Counted from the first letter of the stretch, positions 34,448 through 44,418 are shown. The stretch is 64,000 nucleotides of DNA from Modicisalibacter coralii (GCF_004117855.1 NZ_QWBW01000024.1:1-64000); one strand, 5' to 3'. Program-made: numbers and translations. Notes: generated by a model not told the origin, from the letters alone.

Positions 34448-35140
34448 ATGTCCCACGACGAAAGCGCGGCCCGCGAGATTCTCGCCCCCGACGGCGTACT
34501 GCGCGCGGCGATCAATTACGGCAATCCCGTACTCGCCCAACGTGGCGACGACGGTCGTCCACAGGGGGTGTCGGCGGCATTGGCCGCCGCCCTGGCCGAA
34601 CGGCTGGGCGTGCCGGTCGACTACGTCACCTTCGATGCCGCCGGCAAGGTGGTCGCCTCGGTCGACGACGCCCAGTGGTGCGTCGCCTTCCTGGCCCGCG
34701 ACCCGCGGCGTGCCGAAGCGCTGCGTTTCACCGAGCCCTACGTGGTCATCGAGGGAACCTACCTGGTGCCCGAGGAATCGGCGTTCCACCATGTCGAGGA
34801 ACTCGACCGCGACGGCGTGCGGATCGCCGTCGGCGAAGGCGCGGCCTACGATCTGTACCTGACGCGCACCCTGACGCATGCCGAATTGGTGCGCGCGCCG
34901 ACCTCGGCCGACGCGATCGATGCCTTCGTCGAGCAGGGCCTGGCGGCCGCGGCGGGGGTACGGCAGCCCCTCGAGCGCTTCGCGGCGACGCACCCGGGAT
35001 ACCGCGTGCTGGCGGGGCGCTTCACGGCGATCGAGCAATGCATGGCGCTGCCCAAGCGCTGTGCCGGGGCCGGGCCTTACGTCGACGCCTTCATCCAGGA
35101 AATGATCGACGAGGGCTTCGTCGCGAGGCAACTGGATTGA
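34448..35140 (+). CDS. Solute-binding protein family 3-like protein without signal peptide
   Basis: A 230-residue protein of the periplasmic amino-acid-binding (SBP family 3) fold: GVLRAAINYGNPVLAQRGDD, GVSAALAAALAERLGVPVDYV and FTEPYVVIEGTYLV. It has no signal peptide or lipobox, and no permease or ATPase gene is nearby, so it is probably a cytoplasmic or orphan ligand-binding protein. GGAG lies before ATG 34448. Substrate unknown. It is the last gene before the accessory operon. Confidence 0.75.
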   Translation: MSHDESAAREILAPDGVLRAAINYGNPVLAQRGDDGRPQGVSAALAAALAERLGVPVDYVTFDAAGKVVASVDDAQWCVAFLARDPRRAEALRFTEPYVVIEGTYLVPEESAFHHVEELDRDGVRIAVGEGAAYDLYLTRTLTHAELVRAPTSADAIDAFVEQGLAAAAGVRQPLERFAATHPGYRVLAGRFTAIEQCMALPKRCAGAGPYVDAFIQEMIDEGFVARQLD

Positions 35141-35595
35141 GATAGATGCTTTGCCAGCCACCTCATGAGGATAAGGTGTGCAGCAATGATAAGGCCTGGG
35201 CTGCCGTGACGCGATGTTCCACGCGAGGCTGCCATCTTTTGGTATTGCGTTTGTCCCTCGCTTCTATGGGGGAATTCCTACATCTTTGCCAGTGATCTCT
35301 TACATTTCCCGACGTGTGTCTTGGATATAGTCTGGTGTACCGCAGCCTATGGGGCGAGCGCGGTCTCGCCACTGCATGGCAAGGGAAGCGGAATGTGTGC
35401 ATCCGAACGGGATGCCAAACCACCCCGATCTTCTTTCAGTAGCGTTGTGTCCGGGACCCGAGAAAGTCGGCTCATCAAGCGGGAACTGGTCGTGCATGGT
35501 ATCCGGCTTCAGGCGGGAGAGCAGGGCGTCGAGGCGTCAGATAGGACTGCCTTCGTCCAGATTTGACGATAACTCGAACGATATCGAGAGCGTTT
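35141..35595. other. Gene-free, compositionally different gap upstream of the yeh-like operon
   Basis: A 455-bp stretch that is clearly more AT-rich than its surroundings (for example 35225-35340). Open frames in it show no family features or ribosome sites. It must include the operon promoter; a TATAG-like element near 35327 (GGATATAGTCTGG) is the best -10 candidate, without a convincing -35. No repeat, integrase fragment or inverted end was found. Confidence 0.5.
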
Positions 35596-38500
35596 ATGTT
35601 CAAGACACTCCAGTCTCTATTCGGGCGATTTCAGAACCCGTTGAACGATATTTGCGATGCACCAAGCGGCCTTTCCGAAACCGACAGGGCGGCCCTCGTC
35701 GAGGACCTGGGTCATGCCAACTCGCTCGAGCCCGGGCTGGGCGATGATCTCGCGCGATATGTCGTCATCGGCGCTCCGGAAACGGCGCTTCTGCGCCTGA
35801 CGGATCATGTGAAGGCCAACGCCAAAGCCGTCTCCGAGACGCTGCTGGTCAAGAACACACCAGCCATTCATTGGCAGGACACCGATGCCGCGAAACAAAC
35901 GGCCCAGGAAGTCTGGAATCGGCGAGCCCCCTCTCGAGCCCATCTTCTCGTCCGCCTGGAAGGTTGGGATGCGCCTGCCGTGCAGCGCTTTGCGAGCGTG
36001 CTTGCTGTGATAGCACCTGTCTGCCGTTACCACTCCCATGGGGAGGACATCGAGAGCCTGCCAGGCTGGTTGAATGTCTACCTGCAGGAAGCCCGGCGTT
36101 TCATCCTCTCTAGACCGGTCCACGACATCCTGGGGTCGAGGCAGCGAGAGGTCTTTGCCCCTGCGGCCGAGGACTTTGCTGCGTCGACTCATTCCGTCGC
36201 GCGACTCCTGGCGCTCTTCGCGCTCGCCGACCTGCCGGAAGAGCTACTTTATCGGCTCATCTATCCGCATGGCGCGCGGCGAACCGAATGGCAATTCCTG
36301 ACGGGGCTGGATGATTTCATGCGCGCCAAGCCGGAGCATTTCGCCGCGGCGATCGATTGCCTCGACGCCGATTCGCGCCAGGACATCCTCCGCTTGGCGC
36401 TCGAACGCGATCTCATGAGCGACGAGCGTGCCGGACCGGCCTATCAGGCGATTGCCTTGCGTGCCGCCGGCGACACCTCGGCCGGTGTGCGCAATGCCGC
36501 CATCGCTCTGTTCCGGGTAAGCGGTATCAAGCCGGCCCCCGATCTCATCGAAGCCACACTACGGAAGACGTCGGCGGGGGAGCGCAAGCCGGCGATCCTG
36601 GTTCTTGCCGCGCTGGGTGACCCGGCGTCGCTGCGCATGCTCGCCGAACATGCGCTACACGAGACGTCGCCGGCATTGAAGAGGGACATCGACGCGGCCT
36701 TGCTCGTTCGGGAGACACTCGACGCTACCGCGCCCGGCGCCTCCCGTGAAGGGCGCGCCGAGGACGGGCCGGATGGCTATCATACCCATGACGGACGCCT
36801 GATCGCTCCGCCGCCGCCACAGCCGCGGGATGCTACGCGGGTTGCCGACGATGTGCGTGACGAACTGACGGCCTTGATCGAGGCGGTGCGGGACCAGGCG
36901 AAAGCCGACCATGCGCAACGGGCCGAACTCAAAAAACGGCAGTCCAAGCCGTTCGACGAGCCTTTCGAGACTGATGCCGTCGATCTGATGATCGCCCTCC
37001 TCCGCGATGAGCTTCGCGAGAAAAGTGATCGGCAAAAGGCGGGGCATTATTTCTTCGCGCCCTTGAGATTCGAATACGGAAAGGCTCGCGAGCTTTACCG
37101 GTCCCGAATGAAACGTATTCTGGCCCGACAGGATATCTCGCTAGAAGCCTTGACACGCATCGGCCTTGCGGCACGCGAGAGCCGACGTTTCTTTTCCGAA
37201 TTCCTCGACTTGGCCTTTAACGACAGATACCACTCGGGCACTGTCGCCGATGCGCTTCTCGAGCGTTTGCGCAAGGGCGATGATCTACGTCGGGTGATCG
37301 CCGAGATCGAGCGCGCGGATATCGATTTTCGCGAGTACCTGGCAAACGCCATCGACAACGCCCACATCTCCGGCCGGGAGACGCCGGAACCGGTGAACGA
37401 GACCGTCTGGGCGGCGCTGCTTCCCGATCTCGACCTCCTCGACCAGCAGTTCCTGCGCAGGCACAACCAGAGCGACGACGAGCGCGCCCTGGGGCTTATG
37501 AGGCTCTTTCCCGAGTTGCCGGGGCGTTTCCTCGAACCGGTTCTCTCGCGGGCCGGCGATTCTGACCCCGGTATCAAGACGAGTAGCCGGGCATTGCTTG
37601 CGTCAATCGGCGGTCTGACGCCGATCATCGCCCAGGGGCTGACGGACGGGAAGGCGAAGAGTCGCGCCGACGCTGCGCAATGGCTTGCCGAACGCGGCTA
37701 CGAGGACGCGCTCCCGCCGCTCCTGGCAGCGGCGGAGAAGGAAAAGGACGTCGCCGCCAAGGCCGCGATACTGAAGGCACTGGTCCGGCTTGGCCACGAT
37801 GTCTCGACCTTCTTCTCGCGCGAGGCGCTGCAGGAAGAAGCCGAGAAGGGGCTGGCCAAGGCCCGGGTCGACTATTCCGAACTCTTCGATCCCGACGATC
37901 TGCCGGTCCTCCACTGGGCGGGCGGCGAGAGGGTCGATGCGACCCTGGTCAAGTGGTGGTTTGCCCGGGCCCACAAGCTCAAGGCACCGGGCGGCGACCC
38001 GTTGCTCAGGATGGCGCTGGAGCGGCTTGAGCGAACCGACGCCCAACGGCTGGGCCAGACGGTCTTCAACGCCTGGATCGCATTTGACACCGTGCATCCG
38101 TCGAGCGAGGCGGCGGACGCCGAGGCCTCGGAGCAGGCGGCCGAGTACGCCGCCTGGCGGCAACGGTCAGATCCGACCTATACGGAGGCCATGGCCCATG
38201 CCGAGATCCGGCGGGAGGTCCTGGCGCGCATGCCCAACTCGGCGCATCCTCATCGCGGCCTCCTGGCGCTCTGCTGTCTCATGCCGGCGGCGGAGATGGC
38301 GCGGATCGGCCGCCGCTATCTCAAGAACCATGGCAAGCGCGCACCGCAGTGTCGGGCCATTCTCGAGGCCATGGCGGCCAATCCCGACCCGGTCGTCGTT
38401 CAGGCGCTCCTCGACGTCGCCAAACGCCACAAGCAACCGGGCGGGCGCAGGCTAGTGGGCGAGCTCGTCGACCGGATCGCCGAGGAGCAGGACTGGACGC

Positions 38501-39540
38501 GCGAGGAGATGGCCGATCGCGTCGTGCCGACGGCCGGGGTCGACGAATCCGGCGTTCTCGATCTGACGATCGGTGACAAGGCCTATGCCGCACGTCTCGT
38601 CGAGGATGACAAGCTGACACTGAAGCTCCAGATTCTCAACCCGCAGGGCAGGCCGGTCGGCTCACTCCCCGCCATCAAGCCGGATCCCGACGCGCCGGCT
38701 CCCGTGGGCGGCGGCGAGGACGAAGCGACCCAGGCCAAATCCGCCAAGAAGCTGCTCTCGGACGCCCGCAAGGAACTTAAGCAGACGGTGGAGAACCAGA
38801 AGGCACGCCTGTTCGAGTCCATGTGTACCGAGCGGCGCTGGACGAAGGCGGATTTCGAGGCCTTCATCCTAGAGCATCCGATCATGAGCCGTCTCGCACA
38901 GCGGCTGGTCTTCGAGGGTCGCGACGCGCAGGGCGACATCCTCTGCCTCTTCCGCCCGATGGACGATGGCACGCTGACCGATGCCGAGGACGAGCCGGTC
39001 GATCTCGATACGCTCAGCCATGTCTCCATCGCGCACCGCATGACCGCAGGCGACGCGATGGCGGCCGCCTGGGATGCGCATCTCGACGACTACGAGGTCA
39101 CCCCGCTCTTCGAGCAGTTCACGCGCCAGGTCGAGATCGACGACCCGAATGCGACCGAGATTCGGGATCGCGAAGGCTGGCTGATTTCACTCTCTGCCAT
39201 GCGCTCGAACGCGGACAAGCTTGGCTGGCGGCGGGGCCCGGTGGAGGATGGTGGTGTCTTCTCCACCTATGAGCGGCATTTTCCGGGCGTTGCCCTCGCC
39301 GCCGTCATCACGTTCAAGGGTGATCTGGTCGGTGACGCCGTGACCTTGTCGAGCCTCACGGCACTCGAGAGTCTGTGTTTCGTGCGGATGCGTGGCAACG
39401 ATGCGCTCGCCTATGCCAGGCCCCTCGCGCTGAGTGGCGTACCGGCGGTCATGCTCGCGGAGGCCCTTGGCGACTATCATGCCTTGGCAGCGGCGGGTAT
39501 CGGCCATGATCCCGACTGGCAGAACAAGACCTGGTGCTGA
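35596..39540 (+). CDS. yehI: DUF4132/HEAT-repeat protein (YehI/MolR-like)
   Basis: A 1314-residue cytoplasmic protein. The N-terminal two thirds are helical repeats: examples are SAGVRNAAIALFRVSGIKPA and RADAAQWLAERGYEDALPPL near residues 690-710, HEAT-like. A proline/charged linker lies at about 400-460. The C-terminal DUF4132 region (about 1050-1310) has LSHVSIAHRMTAGDAMAAAW, PLFEQFTRQV and LGWRRGPVEDGGVFSTYERH. E. coli YehI (MolR) has the same C-terminal domain. No catalytic motif is evident; a scaffold or effector role is inferred. ATG 35596 follows a weak GAGAG. Its stop is 2 nt before the ATPase start. Confidence 0.85.
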   Translation: MFKTLQSLFGRFQNPLNDICDAPSGLSETDRAALVEDLGHANSLEPGLGDDLARYVVIGAPETALLRLTDHVKANAKAVSETLLVKNTPAIHWQDTDAAKQTAQEVWNRRAPSRAHLLVRLEGWDAPAVQRFASVLAVIAPVCRYHSHGEDIESLPGWLNVYLQEARRFILSRPVHDILGSRQREVFAPAAEDFAASTHSVARLLALFALADLPEELLYRLIYPHGARRTEWQFLTGLDDFMRAKPEHFAAAIDCLDADSRQDILRLALERDLMSDERAGPAYQAIALRAAGDTSAGVRNAAIALFRVSGIKPAPDLIEATLRKTSAGERKPAILVLAALGDPASLRMLAEHALHETSPALKRDIDAALLVRETLDATAPGASREGRAEDGPDGYHTHDGRLIAPPPPQPRDATRVADDVRDELTALIEAVRDQAKADHAQRAELKKRQSKPFDEPFETDAVDLMIALLRDELREKSDRQKAGHYFFAPLRFEYGKARELYRSRMKRILARQDISLEALTRIGLAARESRRFFSEFLDLAFNDRYHSGTVADALLERLRKGDDLRRVIAEIERADIDFREYLANAIDNAHISGRETPEPVNETVWAALLPDLDLLDQQFLRRHNQSDDERALGLMRLFPELPGRFLEPVLSRAGDSDPGIKTSSRALLASIGGLTPIIAQGLTDGKAKSRADAAQWLAERGYEDALPPLLAAAEKEKDVAAKAAILKALVRLGHDVSTFFSREALQEEAEKGLAKARVDYSELFDPDDLPVLHWAGGERVDATLVKWWFARAHKLKAPGGDPLLRMALERLERTDAQRLGQTVFNAWIAFDTVHPSSEAADAEASEQAAEYAAWRQRSDPTYTEAMAHAEIRREVLARMPNSAHPHRGLLALCCLMPAAEMARIGRRYLKNHGKRAPQCRAILEAMAANPDPVVVQALLDVAKRHKQPGGRRLVGELVDRIAEEQDWTREEMADRVVPTAGVDESGVLDLTIGDKAYAARLVEDDKLTLKLQILNPQGRPVGSLPAIKPDPDAPAPVGGGEDEATQAKSAKKLLSDARKELKQTVENQKARLFESMCTERRWTKADFEAFILEHPIMSRLAQRLVFEGRDAQGDILCLFRPMDDGTLTDAEDEPVDLDTLSHVSIAHRMTAGDAMAAAWDAHLDDYEVTPLFEQFTRQVEIDDPNATEIRDREGWLISLSAMRSNADKLGWRRGPVEDGGVFSTYERHFPGVALAAVITFKGDLVGDAVTLSSLTALESLCFVRMRGNDALAYARPLALSGVPAVMLAEALGDYHALAAAGIGHDPDWQNKTWC

Positions 39541-39542
39541 CG

Positions 39543-40658
39543 ATGCGTGACGAATCTTGCAAGACCTATCTCCGCCGTCCCGCTGAAAGTCGCTACGAGG
39601 ACGAGCTGCAGCGTCTTGCCGAGACCGACGAGGGGCCGCGGCCGCCGGGCTGGCGGTTGTCGCCAAAAGCGGTGCGTCGCTTCGTCCTTGGGGATGAAAA
39701 ACAGGGGCTATCCCGCAAGTTCTATGGCGACGACGCGTTGGTGGAGCGGGCGATCGTCTCCTTGATGGGCGAGCAGGGCCTGATGCTGGTCGGCGAGCCG
39801 GGAACGGCGAAGTCCATGCTCGGCGAACTCTTTTCCGCCGCGATCTCGGGCGCCTCCGATCTGCTGATTCAGGGATCGGCCTCGACCTCGGAGGATGCGA
39901 TCCGTTACGGCTGGAACTACGCGATGCTGATTGCCGAGGGGCCGAGCCGCCGGGCACTCGTCCCGTCGCCGGTCATGCAGGCGATGGAGGCCGGTCAGAT
40001 CGTGCGGATGGAGGAGATCACACGCTGCCCGCCGGAAATCCAGGACAGCCTCATCTCCATTCTTTCCGAGAAGACGATCACCATCCCGGAACTCGGCCGC
40101 GCAACGGCGGTCCGCGCCGCTCCCGGCTTCAACGTCATCGGCACGGCCAATCTTCGCGATCGCGGAGTCAACGAGATGTCGAGCGCGATCAAGCGCCGCT
40201 TCAATTTCGAGACCGTGTCGCCGATTGCCGACCGAACCTTCGAGCGTGAATTGATCGAAGCGCGCGTCGCCTCGCGGCTGGCCGGCCAGACCATCGAACC
40301 CACGCTGCCCGCCGACGTTCTCGATGTTCTGGTGTCCGCCTTCTCGGATCTGCGATCGGGCAGGACCGCCGAGGGCGTCGCGCTGGACAAGCCGACGGCC
40401 GTCATGTCCACGGCCGAGGCCGTCAATGTCGCTCATTCGGCGAGTCTGGAGGCGGCCTACCTGGCCGACGGGGTGGTCACCGGCGCCCATATGGCACGGC
40501 AGATGGCCGGTGTCGTATTGAAGGATGACGAGGCCGATATTCGCAAGTTCCAGGCCTATGTGGATCACGTCGCCAAGGATCGGGCCCGGTCCAGCAAGGC
40601 ATGGCGCGACTTTTACGATGTCGCCCGCAGCGTCGGACGACAGGGCGAAGGCCGGTGA
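39543..40658 (+). CDS. yehL: MoxR-type AAA+ ATPase (YehL-like)
   Basis: A 371-residue AAA+ ATPase. Walker A is GEPGTAKS at residues 84-91. The Walker B position reads IVRMEEITRCPPEIQD (about 153-168), with EE where DE is usual. Sensor 1 is in NVIGTANLRDRG and the arginine finger in SSAIKRRFNFE. The C-terminal part lies after an AAA lid. MoxR ATPases pair with VWA proteins to remodel or load metal into partner proteins, and the VWA protein is two genes on. The start ATG 39543 is 2 nt after the DUF4132 stop; a GTG at 39534 is an alternative. Confidence 0.9.
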   Translation: MRDESCKTYLRRPAESRYEDELQRLAETDEGPRPPGWRLSPKAVRRFVLGDEKQGLSRKFYGDDALVERAIVSLMGEQGLMLVGEPGTAKSMLGELFSAAISGASDLLIQGSASTSEDAIRYGWNYAMLIAEGPSRRALVPSPVMQAMEAGQIVRMEEITRCPPEIQDSLISILSEKTITIPELGRATAVRAAPGFNVIGTANLRDRGVNEMSSAIKRRFNFETVSPIADRTFERELIEARVASRLAGQTIEPTLPADVLDVLVSAFSDLRSGRTAEGVALDKPTAVMSTAEAVNVAHSASLEAAYLADGVVTGAHMARQMAGVVLKDDEADIRKFQAYVDHVAKDRARSSKAWRDFYDVARSVGRQGEGR

Positions 40659-43234
40659 GCCCGGCGCGGCAGAAGACGGGCGAGGCCGGGCCGGAGAGCG
40701 GCGCCGCGCTGCGCGAGCGCTTGCGAGTCTATGGCGAACGGCTGGTCGGCGGTACCGACGGGGTATTCCACTTTCCCATTCGCCATCACAGCCCCGCCTG
40801 TGCATTGCATCTCAAGCGTGCACTGGCCGAGCTGAGGCCGGCGGCGATCGTCCTCGAGATGCCCGCCGACTTCGAGCCGCTGGTACCGCTACTCGCCCAC
40901 CAAGAGACCGAGCCACCGATTGCGATCGTTTCGGTCATCGATCGTGACTCCCGGGACCGGTTTGCTCCAGCGGTCCTCGGCTATTGGCCGATCTCGGACA
41001 GCGCCCCGGAATGGGTGGCCCTGAAGGCGGCGGGCGCGATCGGCGCCTCGCTGCATTTCGCGGATCTGCCGAGCGGCGTGCGACTCTCCCTGCATGACGA
41101 GGGCGAGCAGGAGGCGTCGGCGGCGCGCCTGACGCCGCAGGTACTCACCGACGAGGACGCGATCACCTATTCGAACTATGCACAGGCGCTCATCCGTCGG
41201 GTCGGTGCGCGGGATTTCAACGAGGTCTGGGATCGGCTCTTCGAGTCACGGGTGGACGACAGTGATTGGCGTCAGTTCTTCGCCGATGTCGGGCGCGACT
41301 GCCTCCTCTGCCGCGAGACGACGAGCGAGCGCCAGATGACCGAGGATGGCATGCTTGCCCGTGAGGCCATGATGCGTGACGTACTGGCAGAGGCCAAGGC
41401 GGCCGCCGGCGGGCGCCCCGTCGCCGCGATCTTCGGCGGCATCCACACGCCCGCCTTGCTCGATCCGCCAAGCGACCCGCAAAGGCGGCCTGAGAACGGT
41501 CAGGTGGCCCCGTCCCACGCCGCCGACCGCGCCTATCTGGTGCGCTACACCGAAGCCGATCTCGACCTGCTGAACGGCTATGCCAGCGGCATGCCGAGCC
41601 CGCGTCACTATGCTCGGCTCCTGGCGATGGCCGAGACGGGAGATCACGCCGCCTCGCGCCTGGCGACCGAGACCTTCCTCGACCTGGCGGAGGCCTTGCG
41701 CCGGCGGGAGGGTAGCCTGCCGCCGGCCCTGCCCACGCTTACGGAGGCGGTGCGTCATGCCGACGCCTTGGCCCGGCTCCGTGAGTTGCCGGGGCCGGGG
41801 CGTTCGGAGATCCTCGATGCGGCCCGCTCCTGTCTCCTGAAGGACGAAGATCTGTTCTACGGTTCGGACATCCTCGAGACGTTGCACGAATTGATGACCG
41901 GCGCCGGAGTTGGGAAAGTGCCGAAGGAAGCCGGCACCCCGCCGCTTCTCGATGCCGCGCGCCGCCGGGCCGAGGCGCTGCGTTTCTCGATCGACGAGCC
42001 GTCGGTGAAGACGCGTCAACTCGATATTCATCGCAAGGCGCGGCATCGGGCGGCGAGCCGCTTCGCTCATGCGATGGCGCTGCTTGAGACGGACTTTGCC
42101 ACGCTGAAGCGTGGGCCGAACCTGGCTACTGCCAAAGGGATGAAGCCCGTCCTTTTCGAGGTCTGGACCTATGCCTGGCTCCCCTCGGTAGAGGCGCGGC
42201 TGACAGCCCTGGCTGCGACCGGAGACACGCTGGAAGCGGCTTGTGTCTTCGTTCTGCGCGAAGCGATCGTCGCGCTGGAGAACGCCGGGCGCAGCGATGA
42301 TTCCGAGGCCGCCGTCGCCCTGCTCGGCGACGCGGCCAAGGCCGGCGTGCTTGCTCATGCCCACGACATCTTCCCGCATCTTGACCAGGCGCTGGCGGCC
42401 GACGCGGATTTCTCCCGGCTGGTCCGGGCGCTGGCGCGTCTCGAGGGCCTCTGGCGCGGTCGCCGTGTGCTCGGGTTGTCGCGGACGGCGGCGCTCGCGC
42501 CGCTTGTCGAAACCGCTTATCGGCGCACGCTCGATCTCATTCCCACCTTGATTGACGCGCCCGCGGCGGCGATGCCCGCTGACGCACGCGCGCTCGCCGA
42601 TCTCTATCATCTGACCCAGCGGCTCACGACGATGGGGGGAGCCGACGAGACGGTTCCAGTCCAGGGGCAAGAGGGGGCTGCGCCGGCTTCTGCCCCGCGC
42701 GTCGATCGGGCCGTCTTCGAGGACCGGCTGCGCGGTCTGATAGCCGCGATGCCGCAAGGCGCCCTGGCGGGCGTCCTGGCAACCATCGGCTTTCTCTCCG
42801 GTTGGCGGTCCGAGGGTGATGTCGCCCAGGTGGTGCGTAGTGGCCTGGAAGCGGCCAGCCTGTCTCCGCAGGAACGTTGCGGCCCGCTCGACGGTGCACT
42901 TGCCGTTTCCGCCGTACTGCTGCGAAGGTCCGAGGAGGTGCTGGGCGTGGTCGATGCCTTTCTCGCGCGTATCGACGAGGACAGCTTCATCTCCCTTCTC
43001 CCGGCCTTGCGCAAGACCTTGAGTGTCCTCGACCCGGACGAGGTGGACGCGCTCGCCGCACGGATCGGCTCGTTGCAGTCGCTCCCCGCGCCGCTCGATC
43101 TCGACATGCCCCATGTTGGCGAGAGCGAGGTACGCGACAATCTCGCGCGTTCGCATGCCCTCACCGGCCTCATCGAGGCCCGTGGTCTCGGCCACTGGCT
43201 ACGTGACGAGCGGGAAGAGGAGGCGCAGCGATGA
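40655..43234 (+). CDS. yehM: DUF5682 family protein (YehM-like)
   Basis: An 859-residue protein of the DUF5682 family. The conserved N-terminus VFHFPIRHHSPACALHLKRA has a double histidine (44-45) and IVLEMPADFEPL a glutamate (Glu68); YSNYAQALIRRV follows at about residue 175. This histidine/glutamate pattern recalls TraB/ChaN/EreA-like folds, an inference that a structural comparison would have to test. The rest is helical, with no signal peptide or membrane segment. The GTG start at 40655 overlaps the ATPase stop as GTGA, and the stop overlaps the VWA start as ATGA. Confidence 0.87.
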   Translation: MSPARQKTGEAGPESGAALRERLRVYGERLVGGTDGVFHFPIRHHSPACALHLKRALAELRPAAIVLEMPADFEPLVPLLAHQETEPPIAIVSVIDRDSRDRFAPAVLGYWPISDSAPEWVALKAAGAIGASLHFADLPSGVRLSLHDEGEQEASAARLTPQVLTDEDAITYSNYAQALIRRVGARDFNEVWDRLFESRVDDSDWRQFFADVGRDCLLCRETTSERQMTEDGMLAREAMMRDVLAEAKAAAGGRPVAAIFGGIHTPALLDPPSDPQRRPENGQVAPSHAADRAYLVRYTEADLDLLNGYASGMPSPRHYARLLAMAETGDHAASRLATETFLDLAEALRRREGSLPPALPTLTEAVRHADALARLRELPGPGRSEILDAARSCLLKDEDLFYGSDILETLHELMTGAGVGKVPKEAGTPPLLDAARRRAEALRFSIDEPSVKTRQLDIHRKARHRAASRFAHAMALLETDFATLKRGPNLATAKGMKPVLFEVWTYAWLPSVEARLTALAATGDTLEAACVFVLREAIVALENAGRSDDSEAAVALLGDAAKAGVLAHAHDIFPHLDQALAADADFSRLVRALARLEGLWRGRRVLGLSRTAALAPLVETAYRRTLDLIPTLIDAPAAAMPADARALADLYHLTQRLTTMGGADETVPVQGQEGAAPASAPRVDRAVFEDRLRGLIAAMPQGALAGVLATIGFLSGWRSEGDVAQVVRSGLEAASLSPQERCGPLDGALAVSAVLLRRSEEVLGVVDAFLARIDEDSFISLLPALRKTLSVLDPDEVDALAARIGSLQSLPAPLDLDMPHVGESEVRDNLARSHALTGLIEARGLGHWLRDEREEEAQR

Positions 43235-44418
43235 GCGAGACACCGGAAGCCGCGCAGGAAAGTGTACGTCGCTGGCGCCTCGCCCTCGGCCGCTTCGCGG
43301 AAAGTCAATTGAGTGCCAGCATGGGAGGCGGCCCCTGCCTGACGGGGCTCGACGCGCGCAGGGATCATGCCCTCGACCATGTCTATGGCCGCGCTTATCG
43401 CCGGCGTGGTCTGACGCTCGACCTCGAAGCGGGGCGTCGGCGTGGCCAGAAGCGCTCCGCCGGCCTCGATCCGACGCAGATGACCCTTCCCGACTGGCTC
43501 GGCGAGATGCGCGAGCTTTTTCCGAAATCCGTCCGCGAGGACGTCCAGGGGCACGCTCTCACCGATTTCGGCATGACCGATATCCTCTCCGACCCCACCG
43601 CCCTCGAGGAGATCGAGCCACGTCCCGACCTTCTGGCGGCAATGCTCTCCTTGAGGCACCGTGCCGATCCGGCGGTGGCGTCACTGCTGAGAGCGGTCGC
43701 CCAGCGCGTGGTCGAGGAGTTGCTCGAGCGCTTGAAGACGCAAACGCTTCCGGCGCTGACCGGCGCGCGAATGCGGGTAGCAACGACGGAGCGCAAGGGC
43801 TCGGCGCGCGATATCGCCTGGGATCGGACGATCCGGGCCAATCTCAGGAATTACGACCCCGAGCGGGGCAAGCTGATCGTCGACAAGGTGCGATTTTACG
43901 AGCGTCGGCGTCGGGGCATTCCCTGGGAGGTGGTCCTGTGTGTCGACCAGTCAGGGTCGATGGCACCCTCGCTGATCCATGCGGCCGTCATGGGGGCGAT
44001 CTTTGCCCGTCTGCCCGGTCTCAGCGTGCGCTTCGTCGCCTTCGATACGTCGGTCGTCGATCTGTCTGACCATGTCGGCGATCCGGTCGAGCTACTCCTG
44101 TCCGTTCAACTGGGTGGCGGCACGAATATTGGCAAAGCGATCGCCTATTGCGAGAACCGGCTGATCAGGAATCCAGCACGCACCCTCTTCATTCTGGTCA
44201 GTGACTTCCACGAAGGCGCCTCGCCGGGCCCGCTCATCGCCGCGATTCGTCGGATGGCCAGCGCGCGGATACGCCTTCTCGGCGTTGCCGCACTCGATGA
44301 GACCGGGCGTGCCGATTTCGATCGGGCAATGGCCGGGCGGCTCGCCGATGCCGGCATGCCCGTCTCGGCACTGACCCCCGACCGGCTGGCCGAATGGGTG
44401 GCCGAGCAGATCCGATGA
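43231..44418 (+). CDS. yehP: VWA domain protein (YehP-like)
   Basis: A 395-residue cytoplasmic protein with a von Willebrand factor A domain in the second half. The metal-ion-dependent adhesion site is intact: DQSGS at 239-243, Thr298 in GGGTNIG and Asp325 in VSDFHEG. The N-terminal 220 residues are helical and basic, resembling the adaptor half of MoxR-partner VWA proteins. In MoxR-VWA pairs the VWA protein binds Mg2+ and the ATPase hexamer. The start overlaps the DUF5682 stop and the stop overlaps the SWIM start, both as ATGA. Confidence 0.92.
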   Translation: MSETPEAAQESVRRWRLALGRFAESQLSASMGGGPCLTGLDARRDHALDHVYGRAYRRRGLTLDLEAGRRRGQKRSAGLDPTQMTLPDWLGEMRELFPKSVREDVQGHALTDFGMTDILSDPTALEEIEPRPDLLAAMLSLRHRADPAVASLLRAVAQRVVEELLERLKTQTLPALTGARMRVATTERKGSARDIAWDRTIRANLRNYDPERGKLIVDKVRFYERRRRGIPWEVVLCVDQSGSMAPSLIHAAVMGAIFARLPGLSVRFVAFDTSVVDLSDHVGDPVELLLSVQLGGGTNIGKAIAYCENRLIRNPARTLFILVSDFHEGASPGPLIAAIRRMASARIRLLGVAALDETGRADFDRAMAGRLADAGMPVSALTPDRLAEWVAEQIR

